Positions 1 to 9,547 of a stretch of DNA of 64,000 nucleotides are shown here, piece by piece (the first letter of the stretch is position 1; each line of letters starts with the position of its first letter). Made by a program: the position numbers and the translations under genes. Under the pieces are notes generated by a model. That model was not told where the DNA came from, did not search any database, and worked only from the letters and a program-made list of their open reading frames with translations. Source of the stretch: Hymenopellis radicata (lineage: Eukaryota > Basidiomycota > Agaricomycetes > Agaricales > Physalacriaceae). The stretch covers positions 124,001 to 188,000 of the forward strand of contig JADNRX010000001.1 in the NCBI GenBank assembly GCA_015501595.1. The letters run 5' to 3'.

Positions 1-407
1 ACTAGTATCCAGGATTAACGGAATAGAGGCCCAGCTCCAGGTGCTCATCGCAGCAGGATGCCGTCGCGGACGTTACTGCTATGCGAGAGGAAAGGAATGA
101 GAATCCAGTCTCGTTACATGATCCGTAGTTTTGAGGGTGTACTTATGTGTACTGCCACGGGGCGAGGGAGACGGTCGGTCTTGTCAACATTGATGCGACG
201 AGGAGGGCAGTCGTCAATGTAAGGATTAAACATCGTCGGGCGCATCAAGGGCGTAGTCATGCCTCCAGATTCAAAGTATCTCAGTGCAGGACGGTGTAGG
301 CAAGCTGAGAGATGTCCGTATATCGGTGACCGAGACGCTGTGCAAGGGATCCGGTCAGTCTGAGTATTCTTAGAAGCAGCAAGTACAGTAGATGGTGGTC
401 ACAATTA
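1..407. other. Left-edge non-coding stretch
   Basis: I see no open frame resembling a protein and no RNA gene here. It precedes the Tpt1-like gene and probably holds its promoter and the tail of a neighbour outside the window. Confidence 0.4.
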
Positions 408-1362
408 ATGATCGTGTGTAGCTATAGGGTTAGGGTTACTCACCTCATGCAACGCCTTCCAGTGCGAAAATGTCCAACTTCAGTACCATGTCGCGCCTAC
501 GCCCAACGTGCACCCCAAACGAAAGTGCGAGACCCGCCTCGGCCTCAATCCTTTCGATATCGCGGAGAATCCAAAGGTCACGGCCCCGACCTGCCGCTCA
601 TCGCCATCACCAAAACTATGGTCGACATTCTCGCTAACAGCAAGGACGTACCAATGCGTCACGGATACATGCGAGTTCGAGATCTGGTGAGGCCCATGCC
701 TTGCGCCGTGCGCGGCTAATTCTCTCAAGCTCACCCATGCGCTCATGAGAAGTGTCAACTTCAAAATACTGGAGACGATCGTTGAGCGGGATGTGACACA
801 GCGCTTTCATCTGCGAATGGACCCAAAGATGGTGGCAGAGAACTTGGTACCCGACGCCTGGTGGATATCCTGGAACCAAAAGCCTGCCGTGTCGGTATGT
901 CCGTTGGGTCACCGGAGAATATGTACTAAGAACCACTCCTAGGAACTTGCAATAGACCTTGAACCCATATTCTCTGCTCGGTCCATGCCTACAATCATTC
1001 ATGGAACCACCCTCTCTGCCTGGCAAATCATAGGTTTCTTCTTATTTCACATCTCTTGACGCGTCTTGATGATTTTTGTAGAGAAACATGGCATACATCG
1101 CATGGGCCGCAATTACATTCACTGCGCCCGAGAATACAAGGAGAAGGGCGTCATTAGCGGTATACGGCAGGCGTCGAGGATTTTAATATACTTAAACGTG
1201 AAGCGCATGCTCGACGACGGCATCAAGCTGTACTTGTCCAAGAACGACCTCGTCGTACTGACGCCCGGCGACGAGGATGGATATATCAAACCCAAGTACT
1301 TTCATCGTGTAGAAAAGGCCAGTCGGACGATCAAAGAGATACCGCTAGACAGAGATCCGTAG
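408..1362 (+). CDS. Tpt1/KptA-like tRNA 2'-phosphotransferase family protein, catalytic residues degraded
   Basis: Proposed exons are about 408-686, 730-894, 943-1033 and 1082-1362; the start is uncertain because an ATG in frame lies at 408 and the first 40 residues resemble nothing. The family transfers the 2'-phosphate left by tRNA splicing to NAD+. Family landmarks are visible in order: an ITKTM...MRHGYMRV stretch, then QRFHL, then WW-I-x-x-NQ, ELAIDLEPI, IIHGTT, HRMGRNYIH, GVISGIRQ, DDGIKLYLSKNDLVVLTPG and GYIKPKYF. The odd part is what is missing. The usual Arg-His of the LLRHGA motif is replaced by Ala-Asn, and the RANQGHS motif reads SWNQKPAVS, losing its Arg and His. The C-terminal half is well preserved. 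It may be a paralogue that binds RNA or NAD without catalysis, or a decaying copy. The family call is solid; activity is doubtful. Confidence 0.72.
426..438 (+). promoter_or_regulatory. Telomere-like TTAGGG pair
   Basis: AGGGTTAGGGTTA lies at the 5' end of the Tpt1-like gene. Two repeat units are too few for a telomere tract, but such telo-boxes can act as binding sites for Myb-type telobox proteins. The role here is inferred. Confidence 0.3.
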
Positions 1363-1374
1363 TATTAAATGCTG

Positions 1375-2150
1375 CTATATTACACGTTTAACCTCAAAGA
1401 AAGACTACAAGGCGTCAGACAGCGGCCATAATAGATATAGGAAACTCACCTTGAGATAGTAGACCTGCCATGCAACTACAGAAAAGAGCACAATGGCCTG
1501 CACTATGGACCACCACTTGACGCGCGCGTTGGTAGATTCAGCGGTGTTGCGATGTGTCCGCTCCCGCACAATAATGTATTCCTGCTCATCTTTGACCGAG
1601 GTCAGCCCGCTGGCTAGAGAGCGTATTTCTCGTTCTATGGGCGCGACTACGTCGTCGTCGCCAACATATATCACACCATGGACGTTGAAGCTGGCATACA
1701 GTTGGCGTTGAATCCGACAGGCAAATGGTGTAACCCACCTAACAATCTTGTCCGCAATGGCGCTCATTTGATTGGAAAAGCAGTATTCGTAGCGTCCGTC
1801 CTTAAGGGCTGTGACGGATAGTGTCCCTGTGGACTGCTTGACTTGCTTTCCTAAAACAGTCGAGGTTGGATCCAAGAGCTGTATACACGTCCGTTAACGA
1901 GTATGAAACGTCCAATAAATAGTGTATTACCCAGAAATCAATGTCCAAGTGGCCGCCACCACCAACTTGGTACGTGACGGTCATCTGGGCGAATTTGAGT
2001 ATGGAAATTTGGAACTTTTGACTTGGTACGCACCTTGTCCTGTTTATGTAGGTCTTCGAAGAAACATTCCTTGCGACCGGCGAGGACATCTATCATGTGC
2101 GCATTGACTGCGAAAAGGAAGAGAAAAAGAGAGAGCCAGGCGGCGAGCAT
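1375..2150 (-). CDS. EMP24: p24 family cargo receptor, Emp24/TMED2 type
   Basis: Four exons read complement(1375-1404, 1450-1878, 1931-1984, 2034-2150) and give about 209 residues, the normal p24 length. The protein would sit in ER-Golgi vesicle membranes and help sort GPI-anchored and other cargo with COPII and COPI coats. It begins with a signal peptide (MLAAWLSLFLFLF), followed by a GOLD domain with the conserved cysteines (about residues 27 and 95) and VGGGGHLDIDFWV. A membrane-proximal coiled coil and one transmembrane helix (SIVQAIVLFSVVAWQVYYLK) follow. The short tail SFFEVKRVI matches the TMED2/Emp24 subfamily, with the FF motif for COPII. The last intron separates the helix from the tail, so the final nine residues sit on a 30-nt exon. 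It is divergently transcribed from the RanBP1 gene. Confidence 0.93.
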
Positions 2151-2323
2151 GGCAGGTGGTCGTGGTCGTAGTCGTGGAAGTAGAAACCCTAACCCTAACG
2201 GAGGTTCGGCTCCCGGTTCCCACGGCCTGCCGGCGCTGATTGTTTTCGCCCTGCCTCTTTCATCTCGCCATCTTTGACTAGTTTTATCCCACATTTACTT
2301 GCATTTTTAACCCAGTTTTTACG
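2151..2323. promoter_or_regulatory. Shared divergent promoter, Emp24 / RanBP1, with a CCCTAA pair
   Basis: Only 173 bp separate the two start codons. It contains AAACCCTAACCCTAAC at 2184-2199, a telo-box-like element, and CA-rich and CT-rich tracts. A second copy of the same motif, in the opposite orientation, occurs at 426-438. Regulation through this element is inferred only. Confidence 0.45.
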
Positions 2324-3177
2324 ATGGAAAACACGGACGTCCTGGCACCCAGAGTACGTATTTTTTTCGTCGTTTTCCTGGCCATCGCGGTCGATATCAG
2401 TTACTCATCTGCTCGCAACAGGAAGAGGAAACCGATGTGCAGTTTGAGCCCGTGATAAAGCTCACAGAGCAGGTCGACACGAAAACGATGGAGGAGGACG
2501 AGGATGTTCTGTTCAAGATGTGAGTCTTGCCGTCGTCGTCGTCGTCAACCATCGCGATCACTGACTCGTTCAAAGGCGGGCCAAGCTGTTCCGATTCGAG
2601 TCTGGGTCGTCCGAGTGGAAGGAAAGAGGAACTGGTGATGTTCGTCTGCTCGCCCACAAGACTACCAAGAAGGTCCGTCTCGTGATGCGACGTGATAAGA
2701 CTCTCAAAGTCTGCGCCAACCATGCCAGTGCGCCACCATTTCCCCATCCATCGTCCTTCAATCATCTTATTCAATCCTTATAAAGTCACCTCGGACATGC
2801 GCCTCCAGCCTAACATTGGATCTGACCGATCCTGGGTGTGGAAGGTCGCTGCCGACTATGCAGAATCCCCGCCTTCTGCCGAGACTCTTGCGATCCGCTT
2901 TGCCAACGCTGATAGTAAGTGTCGAATTGATGTTGCCGAATATGTTCTTATATTTTGATTAGATGCTGGCCAGTTCAAGGAAAAGTTTGAGGAGGCTCAG
3001 AAAACAAATGCTAGCATTGCCGCCGCAGCTTCTACCACTGAAGAACCCAAGGCGGAAGAGCCTACAAAGGAGGAGCCCGCCAAGGTTGAGGAGGAGGAAG
3101 AGCCCAAGCCCGCCGCAGAGGAGGAGAAGAAGGAGGAAGAGCCCAAGGTCGAGGCTGAGGAGAAGAAGGAAGACTAA
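2324..3177 (+). CDS. YRB1: Ran-binding protein 1 (RanBP1/Yrb1)
   Basis: Five exons (2324-2353, 2422-2519, 2576-2727, 2786-2914, 2963-3177) give 207 residues. The protein binds Ran-GTP through one RanBD1 domain, stimulates RanGAP and releases Ran from export complexes in the cytoplasm. The domain is clear: [40 protein letters not shown], then [10 protein letters not shown] and [11 protein letters not shown]. It is preceded by an acidic start and followed by a low-complexity Glu/Lys/Pro/Ala tail of about 60 residues. The tail is rich in repeats of EEPK type, common in fungal RanBP1. The first exon is only 30 nt. It shares its promoter with the Emp24 gene. Confidence 0.95.
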
Positions 3178-3304
3178 TACTCCTTCTATTGTACACTCAC
3201 CGCGGTTCTGTTCATTATCATTTGTTGTTGCCTGACGTGAAGCATTACACTGAGGGTACAATATGTCTACAATCCACTATTCGTATAGATTACACTGTCC
3301 CGTT

Positions 3305-5442
3305 TCACGGTTTCTTGAAGAATTGCTTATCGCGTGCGTATTCGTCCTCGGCCATTATGTACGCTTGCATAAAGCGTATCTTCTCATCTCCCCTCCAATA
3401 CAGCGCCTTGCTCTTGCCCTTCACCACATCTTCAGTGACGAGTACATGCTTCACGACCTGTCCAAATATGAGTCTCCTGCATCAAGCCAGGCATCATCGT
3501 CTTACAGATCCCCTGAAAATAAATGTCAGCTTAGATATAGCGCGTTATCTCGCGAGGACGTACGGTGTTTCATACATCGCATCAAGCAATACAGTTTCCT
3601 GCCCTTCCGTCAGCACAGAGGCAAGGATCAAGGCGGTACATACCATTATCCCTCGCAGTCCTCTTGCGCCTCCACCTTTCTGTTCTGCCCTACGACAAAT
3701 TTCGTCTATTGCCATCCCCGTAAACTTCATTTCCACGCCAGAGTAGCTAAATAGAGACTGGTATTGCGACATGAGCGATCCCTTCACCTCTGTCAAGATG
3801 CGCCGCAGATCTGGGATTGTCAGGGGCGCCAGTGCAGTCTTTGATGGCAGACGCGATATGAATTCTGGTATGAACCTAGAATGCGTTCAACCACCGAGGG
3901 TAGGTTCTAAAGAATGCAGCTCGTACCCGAATTGAATTAGATCTGCAAATGACCCAAGGTTAACCGTGGCGAGAAGAAATCAAGTGTAGTCGCGCATACC
4001 TGGAGTTTCGACCAGATCGAGAACGTTCGACGGTTCCTTTCGATTAGGTGTGAAGAATAAAGGACCACTACCAGAGGCAAACCCAATAGACTAATACTGC
4101 ATCAAGTACAATTACTTGAGACATGCTGAGGAAGACATACGTTCTTCGAGATTCGTTGCTTGATGATCTTGTCCAGACCAACAAAGGCGCCACTAAATAT
4201 GAACAGCACATTAGATGTATCTATGTGGTATATGTCGTTTTTTGCGGCTGCAGAACTCGGGTAAGCTCGGAGGACGGATATTTTGAGAAGAAAAACGAAC
4301 GAGCAGGATTTATGACGGGGCCACCTTGTCCATTGGAAGATGTTGAGTGGACTTCTCCGCCTCCTTTGACTTGCACCGAGACTGTTGAACCTTCCATCAT
4401 GCGAAGGAGTGCTTGTTGGACGCCTTCGCCAGAAACATCTCTTGAACCTTCCGTGCCCGATCCACTTTTACGGGAGAGCTTATCGACTTCGTCGATGTAG
4501 ACGATGCCCATGCTAGCACGAATAGGATCATATTGTGCGTCTTGAAGCTAAAGAAATGCATCAAGACGCGAATGAGGCGAAAGAGGTGCACTCACTAAAC
4601 GCTGTATGGCCATATCAACGTCCTCACCAACATCTACGAGCAATGAGAGAAATGCAAATGATCAAGATTGAATACCGACATCCAGACTGCAAGACAAGTC
4701 AGATCTGGAGACGCATATACGTAAGTTCAGAAACTTGCCTGTGTAAATGTTGTCGCATCACTGACGGAGAAGGGAACGTCGAGTACATTGGCGAGTGTCC
4801 GAGCTAACAGGGTCTTGCCAGACCCAGTAGGACCTCTGAAAGGTACAGCATAACGAAGGGAAGTGAATGAATCGCCTTACATGACTAAAACATTGCTCTT
4901 CTCGAAGAGAGGGACTGGCCGGCTGGGTATGTGTTGGGAGCTTGGTCTTCGATTGATGGGCCGAACACTGGCAGGTTGGACGGTCGAACCAGCTACCGAT
5001 TCAGTGTCAAATTGATACGAAGGGTCTTGGTGACTGGCAGCATGGGCATCGGCTTCTCTCCGGTGGAAGGCGTGGTTTGCGCGGACTCGATTATAGTGGT
5101 TGTATACGCTTGAAAAAAGTGAGAACAATATCGAGAACTAGATGTACTCCGACGCACGCTACCGAAAGGGCTTTCTTTGCGTTCTCTTGTCCGACAACGT
5201 ATTGGTTCAAATATTCGACAAGCTGGCGACCATTCAATATAAATCGTACAATATCGGGATGAGCAAGATGATACCTGTCGAGGTGTTGCTAACCCAAGTC
5301 CAGGTATACGGAATCCATCGCTCTTGGGCTTCTCCGGAGGGCGTTCATGCACTGTCTGCGAGTGCGTCGAGAGGCCACGAGTCATGGCCTGCGCGACTTG
5401 TACATGCCGTCGAACACTTTGACGACGCGCCACCACCAACAT
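3305..5442 (-). CDS. MCX1: Mitochondrial ClpX-type AAA+ unfoldase (Mcx1 family)
   Basis: I place 14 exons: complement of 3305-3457, 3506-3512, 3564-3598, 3644-3875, 3927-3942, about 4001-4090, 4141-4220, 4325-4547, 4596-4633, 4680-4686, 4739-4835, 4881-5108, 5158-5222 and 5275-5442. The product unfolds proteins in the mitochondrial matrix. An Arg-rich start ([16 protein letters not shown]) looks like a targeting peptide, and the bacterial zinc domain is absent. Next come [16 protein letters not shown], Walker A GPTGSGKT, the pore-loop SGYVGEDVD, Walker [12 protein letters not shown], an arginine-finger region ([14 protein letters not shown]), and the sensor and C-terminal part RLPSK...[11 protein letters not shown]. 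Three exons are tiny (7, 7 and 16 nt) and one intron uses a GC donor. The border at 4325 is the least certain, and I could not confirm the exact length of the 4001-4090 exon. Confidence 0.9.
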
Positions 5443-5616
5443 GTCGCCACTGATTAGTTTCTGGATACTCCCTCGTCGCCGAGCCCCGTCAGCGTCGTTG
5501 TCGTCGTAGCCGATGACAAGTCAGACTGAGTATATGCCCAGGCCCGACAAGTCCGACTGCCTTGTTCCGTCCCGAAAGGGAAGTTGCACAGCCATAATTC
5601 ACCTTAGCCTCTGCTT

Positions 5617-8036
5617 ATGACCCGCTCGCCTTCGCCCCAGAGAATATACAACGACCGCGACAAAGACCGCGACCGTGATAGGTCCTACCCCGAAAAATCC
5701 TCGACAAAAGACGAGTACGACGACCGGGACCGTCATAAGCGACGACGCAGCCGAAGCAGAGACAGAGACCGAGATGATGGGCACCGCCGGCGAGAGAGAA
5801 GTGATAGCAGAGAACGGAGGAAACGGTGTGTAACCAAAAGCTCTAGCTCTTTCTGAATGTCCTAATGTCTTGTTAGCCGCAAGCGCGACAAGTCAGAGGA
5901 GCGCAAGGCTCGCAAGGCCGAAAAGAAACGTATAAAAGAGGAAGAAGAGGCTCGCCAAGTCGCCGAACTAAGCGTATACAGCGCTACAGACAATCCATTC
6001 CACGACGTCAACTTGGGGCAGCAATTCCGATGGCATAAGAAGAATGAGAAGGAACGCAAGACGGGCATGTCTTTGGCCGACTCTCAGCGACGTGACGCTA
6101 TTCGCCGTCAAGAGGCCAAGGAAGAGTTGGAACGCTTGAATCGGCGTCGCGCAGAACGCGAAGCTGATCAGAGAATTCGCGAGGAGGAAGAATTACGCAT
6201 GCAACGTCTACAGGAATCCGCTCAAATGTCTGAATGGCTGGCCAAGGAGGGCGACTTTAGACTTGAACAAGAACGGAATCGTGCTGCCATTCGAATTCGT
6301 GAAAAGCGGGCAAAGGCTATTGATTTCCTTGCTCTCAATCTCAAATATGTCAATCCACCAAAGGACAAGGATGAAGATGACGACCAGGACGATGCTGGTT
6401 TGGAAATCGACCTGGATGAACCGTACAACATCTTCGACGTAAGCCGTATTGTTACTTCTTGGAGGCGTATACTGAAATTCCTTTCAGAATCTAACTAGTG
6501 AACAAGTCGAAGAACTACATGACAATATTGAACGGTATCTGACTCTCGAGCAAGAGGAAGTAAATATTGATTTCTGGAGTGTAAGAAGAACTGCCCCCTC
6601 TTGCATCTCATTACTTACTGTCATCTAGCATATGATGGTCGTCTGTAAAGATCACTTGGACAAATTGAAGGCCAACCGTCAGATGGGTATGGAAGCGGCC
6701 GCTGCGGTGGAAGGAGACATCGCTCGGTTACTCTCGGGAAAACATATGACGGCCTCGTCTCCCTACAGCGTCAAGTCCAGGCCAAACTGACGAGTGGGGA
6801 ACCCATTGACAATGATTATTGGGAAACCTTGCTGAAGAAGTTGTTGGTTTGGAAAGCCAAGGTTTGTACTATTCTCTCTGTTTCGATCCAACTTAACTCG
6901 TTTCCAAAGGCCAAACTCAAAAGTTTCCATGAAGTTGTGGTGCGCAATCGCCTGGAACAGCTTCGTAAACGCCAACGGGACGAAGCTCTCCAAGCCCAGG
7001 AAGAGCTGCTTGCTGGCGTTGCCGAGGTTGCTTCTGCCAAACCTTGGATTCCCAAAGATTCGGATTCCGCTGCGCCGGCGCCCGAAGCCATAGACGAAGA
7101 TGTCGAGGAATGGGATCCTTCTATGGAACCACCGCTGCTTGACATAACCAAATTACCTGTGGAAGAACGGCAGGTCGATATTCTCACTGCAAAAGAGGAT
7201 TTGCGCTTATTAGTATGCTTCTCATGATCTATTTCGATACCAAACTGACATACTCTCAGCTCGAGAAGCGCCGAGCCGTCGCTGCTTCAAGATTCGTTCC
7301 CAAAGTTGTTCAACAGATAGTCGAAGTACCAGACGAGGAAGCGCCGAGTAATGCTGATCTCGCGTCAGAAGCGCTGTACCGAGCAGAGGCCGAGCGCGAA
7401 CTGGAAGAGGAGGAGGAGCTGTTCAACATGGAAGAAGATATCGTCAACCCAACACATATAACTGGGAAGACAAATATCGACCGAGGAAGCCTCGCTACTT
7501 CAATCGTGTTCACACAGGTTATGAGTGGAACAAATACAACCAGACCCACTACGAGTATGTTTTTCTCGTCTGTTGGTTCCATTACTGACGCGCCGTTAGC
7601 ACGGATAATCCACCACCAAAAGTGGTCCAGGGGTACAAGGCAAGATTGAATCAAATGGACTATTGCTTTTGATGTTCTAACCGTTTTTCTAGTTCAATAT
7701 CTTCTACCCTGATCTCATCGACAAGTCGAAAGCACCGACATACAAAATAGTGAAAGAACCTGGAAACGAAGACACGGTTTTGTTGCACTTTACTGCCGGT
7801 CCTCCCTACGAAGACATTGCATTTAGGATTGTAAATAAGGAGTGGGAGTTCTCCCACAAACGGTACGTCCCGTCACCCATTGTTCTGCATAGCGTCCTGA
7901 TGAAAGCAATTAGTGGTTTCCGGAGCAGTTTCGACAGAGGTTGTCTATCTCTTTGGTTTAATTATCGACGTAATGTAAGTGGATTGTTCTTTCTTCTGGC
8001 GACAGTTCTAAGTCTCCGCAGTTCTATCGCAAATAA
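5617..8036 (+). CDS. CACTIN: Cactin, spliceosome-associated protein (two apparent frameshifts)
   Basis: Cactin joins spliceosomes and affects splice fidelity; the name comes from animal NF-kB signalling. The N-terminus is an RS/RD-rich domain (about residues 1-85), then a coiled, charged middle (EEEARQVAELSVYSATDNPF onward). The highly conserved C-terminal domain includes YFNRVHTGYEWNKYN, PPPKVVQGYKFNIFYPDLID, DTVLLHFTAGPPYEDIAF and RGCLSLWFNYRRNFYRK. Exons begin at 5617, 5877, 6488 and 6629, with further ones to a last exon at 8022-8036. The intron at 7640-7692 has a GC donor (AAG|GCAAGA). Reading breaks by minus one base in an A-run at 6739-6742 (SGK to TYDGLV) and again at about 7451-7456 (VNP to YNWED). 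Neither break can be explained by an intron. The locus is either mis-assembled at two bases or recently damaged. Confidence 0.88.
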
Positions 8037-8296
8037 TTTCATGTCTGTACTAGTAGGCCGCGAAAACGTGTACATATGTGCTGTAAACGAGACACTCCTG
8101 TTTTTGCCATTGTTGCCGCTAAGAAAATTTCCATTATAGGACGTCCTTGGTTGACCCTTTGACTGGCGATTGTTCACTGCATGTGTTGGTGTCCATTCTG
8201 GGTCTGACAATGACTGTGGACCAGACGACCCTCTCTTTGTGCGCATGAGTATAAAGTCGCGTTGATGGCGTCGTTCTTTCCCTTAACTCTTTCACC

Positions 8297-9255
8297 ATGT
8301 ACCCGCCAAACGCCACTTCGGGACACCAAGCCGTTCGTCGCATCACCATCTCCGACCCTGACAATCCTTCTTCCCTAATCATCGATGTTCAATCGGCCGC
8401 TCCCCAGAACACAGTGTCCTTTTTTTATTGGCCAACGCCGTCTCACAGTCCGGTCGTTCCTGCCATTCAGAATGGACAATCGGAGGAGGTGTCACCTCAA
8501 CCAAAAGAGCATTAGTTGAGGATATATTTACTTTTTCCCTTCTAATTGACACTGACGCGATGTTTTAGTGCTCTCCCGATCGGACTTCCAGTACAAGCCC
8601 ATGGCCGTCTTCCCGATGACAATGTCTGCCTTGCTTCTTGGCTAGTAACATTCCTCCTGAAGTGTAGACTACGCTTGAGCGGCAGTTCTTGTGAGTTTTT
8701 TTGGTCCTTCACAACGTCCTGTACTCACGGCTGGCTTTGCTGGTAGATAACCGGGTTCGTGTTGAGTTGACGGGCGAGCTTTTGAAAATCCTGAGGCAGC
8801 TTTCTCCGTCGAATGATTTGATATGCCTTGCTTTGTATTACATTCGGCGAATGCACGCGCGGATCTCAGAGGAGGATAAGCTTGAACATAGCGTGGAAGA
8901 CTGTCAACGCCATGCTTGTGTTTCGATTGCTGTTAAGCGGTTATATCTTGGAATGACTCTTGCCTGTCACTGGTTGGGAGAAGTGGACAAATTGTATGTC
9001 AAAAAGCCCGGACTAGGCTGCTCTTGAACTGATTTTCGTGCTAGTGACGCGAAACAGTTCGAAATTCCTACAACTCGGGCCGAGGTATTCAGAGCGATGG
9101 ACATGCTTCGATGGAACCTGTTTGTGTCCCGGCCAAGATGGCGTCGTTGGTTGCAGATGCTCGTTACGGAACTCACGCAATCGCAGGATATGCATCAAGC
9201 GTGGTGCGCTAGGTTGGTCGCTCGTGTTTTGCACAAAGCTGTCAGCGAAGCATGA
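8297..9255 (+). CDS. Cyclin-box-like protein of unknown role
   Basis: Four exons (8297-8490, 8569-8690, 8747-8993, 9045-9255) keep one open frame and give 257 residues. The splice sites are canonical GT-AG, but the second exon is chosen mainly because it keeps the frame open. The region from about residue 105 on looks like a cyclin box. It has a helix with SPSNDLICLALYYIRRMHARI, then a basic helix RLYLGMTLACHWLGEVDK, and MDMLRWNLFVSRPRWRRWL, which resembles the 'LLxxLDWxLxV' helix of Pho85-type cyclins. I cannot assign a partner kinase. Alternatively it is an unrelated all-helical protein. It follows cactin by 260 bp on the same strand. Confidence 0.6.
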
Positions 9256-9547
9256 GCGCGAAGAAGAAATTTTTGCTTGCATTGCTGTGTAAATTATTAT
9301 TGGGCGTACCCTAGCTTCGGGGACCTGCCATGCTGTGTAATATAGACTGTATTCTGATTCACAACTTGTCATGATGAACGGCGGTCGAAAGTTCTGGTGT
9401 AGAGTCAGTTCGGTCATGTGATGCCTTGATAGGTAATCAGTACCTCGGCGACAGCGTTACCTCCTACCATTTCTATCTGCTGTTGTCTCTTCTTTTCCAT
9501 CTCTTTCATTGACTACTACCATCGATATAACTTCTGAATCGCCCGCA

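Noticed and set aside
426..438. Chromosome end or internal telomere tract
   Set aside because: Only two TTAGGG units, inside gene-dense sequence.
3458..3563. A single 106-nt intron in ClpX instead of two introns and a 7-nt exon
   Set aside because: Joining 3564 directly to 3457 shifts the frame into a stop and loses G-S of the conserved PGS, while the 7-nt exon has perfect AG and GT borders.
4634..4738. A single 105-nt GC-AG intron in ClpX
   Set aside because: It would read QMLVRT out of frame and delete the S-G-Y of the pore loop.
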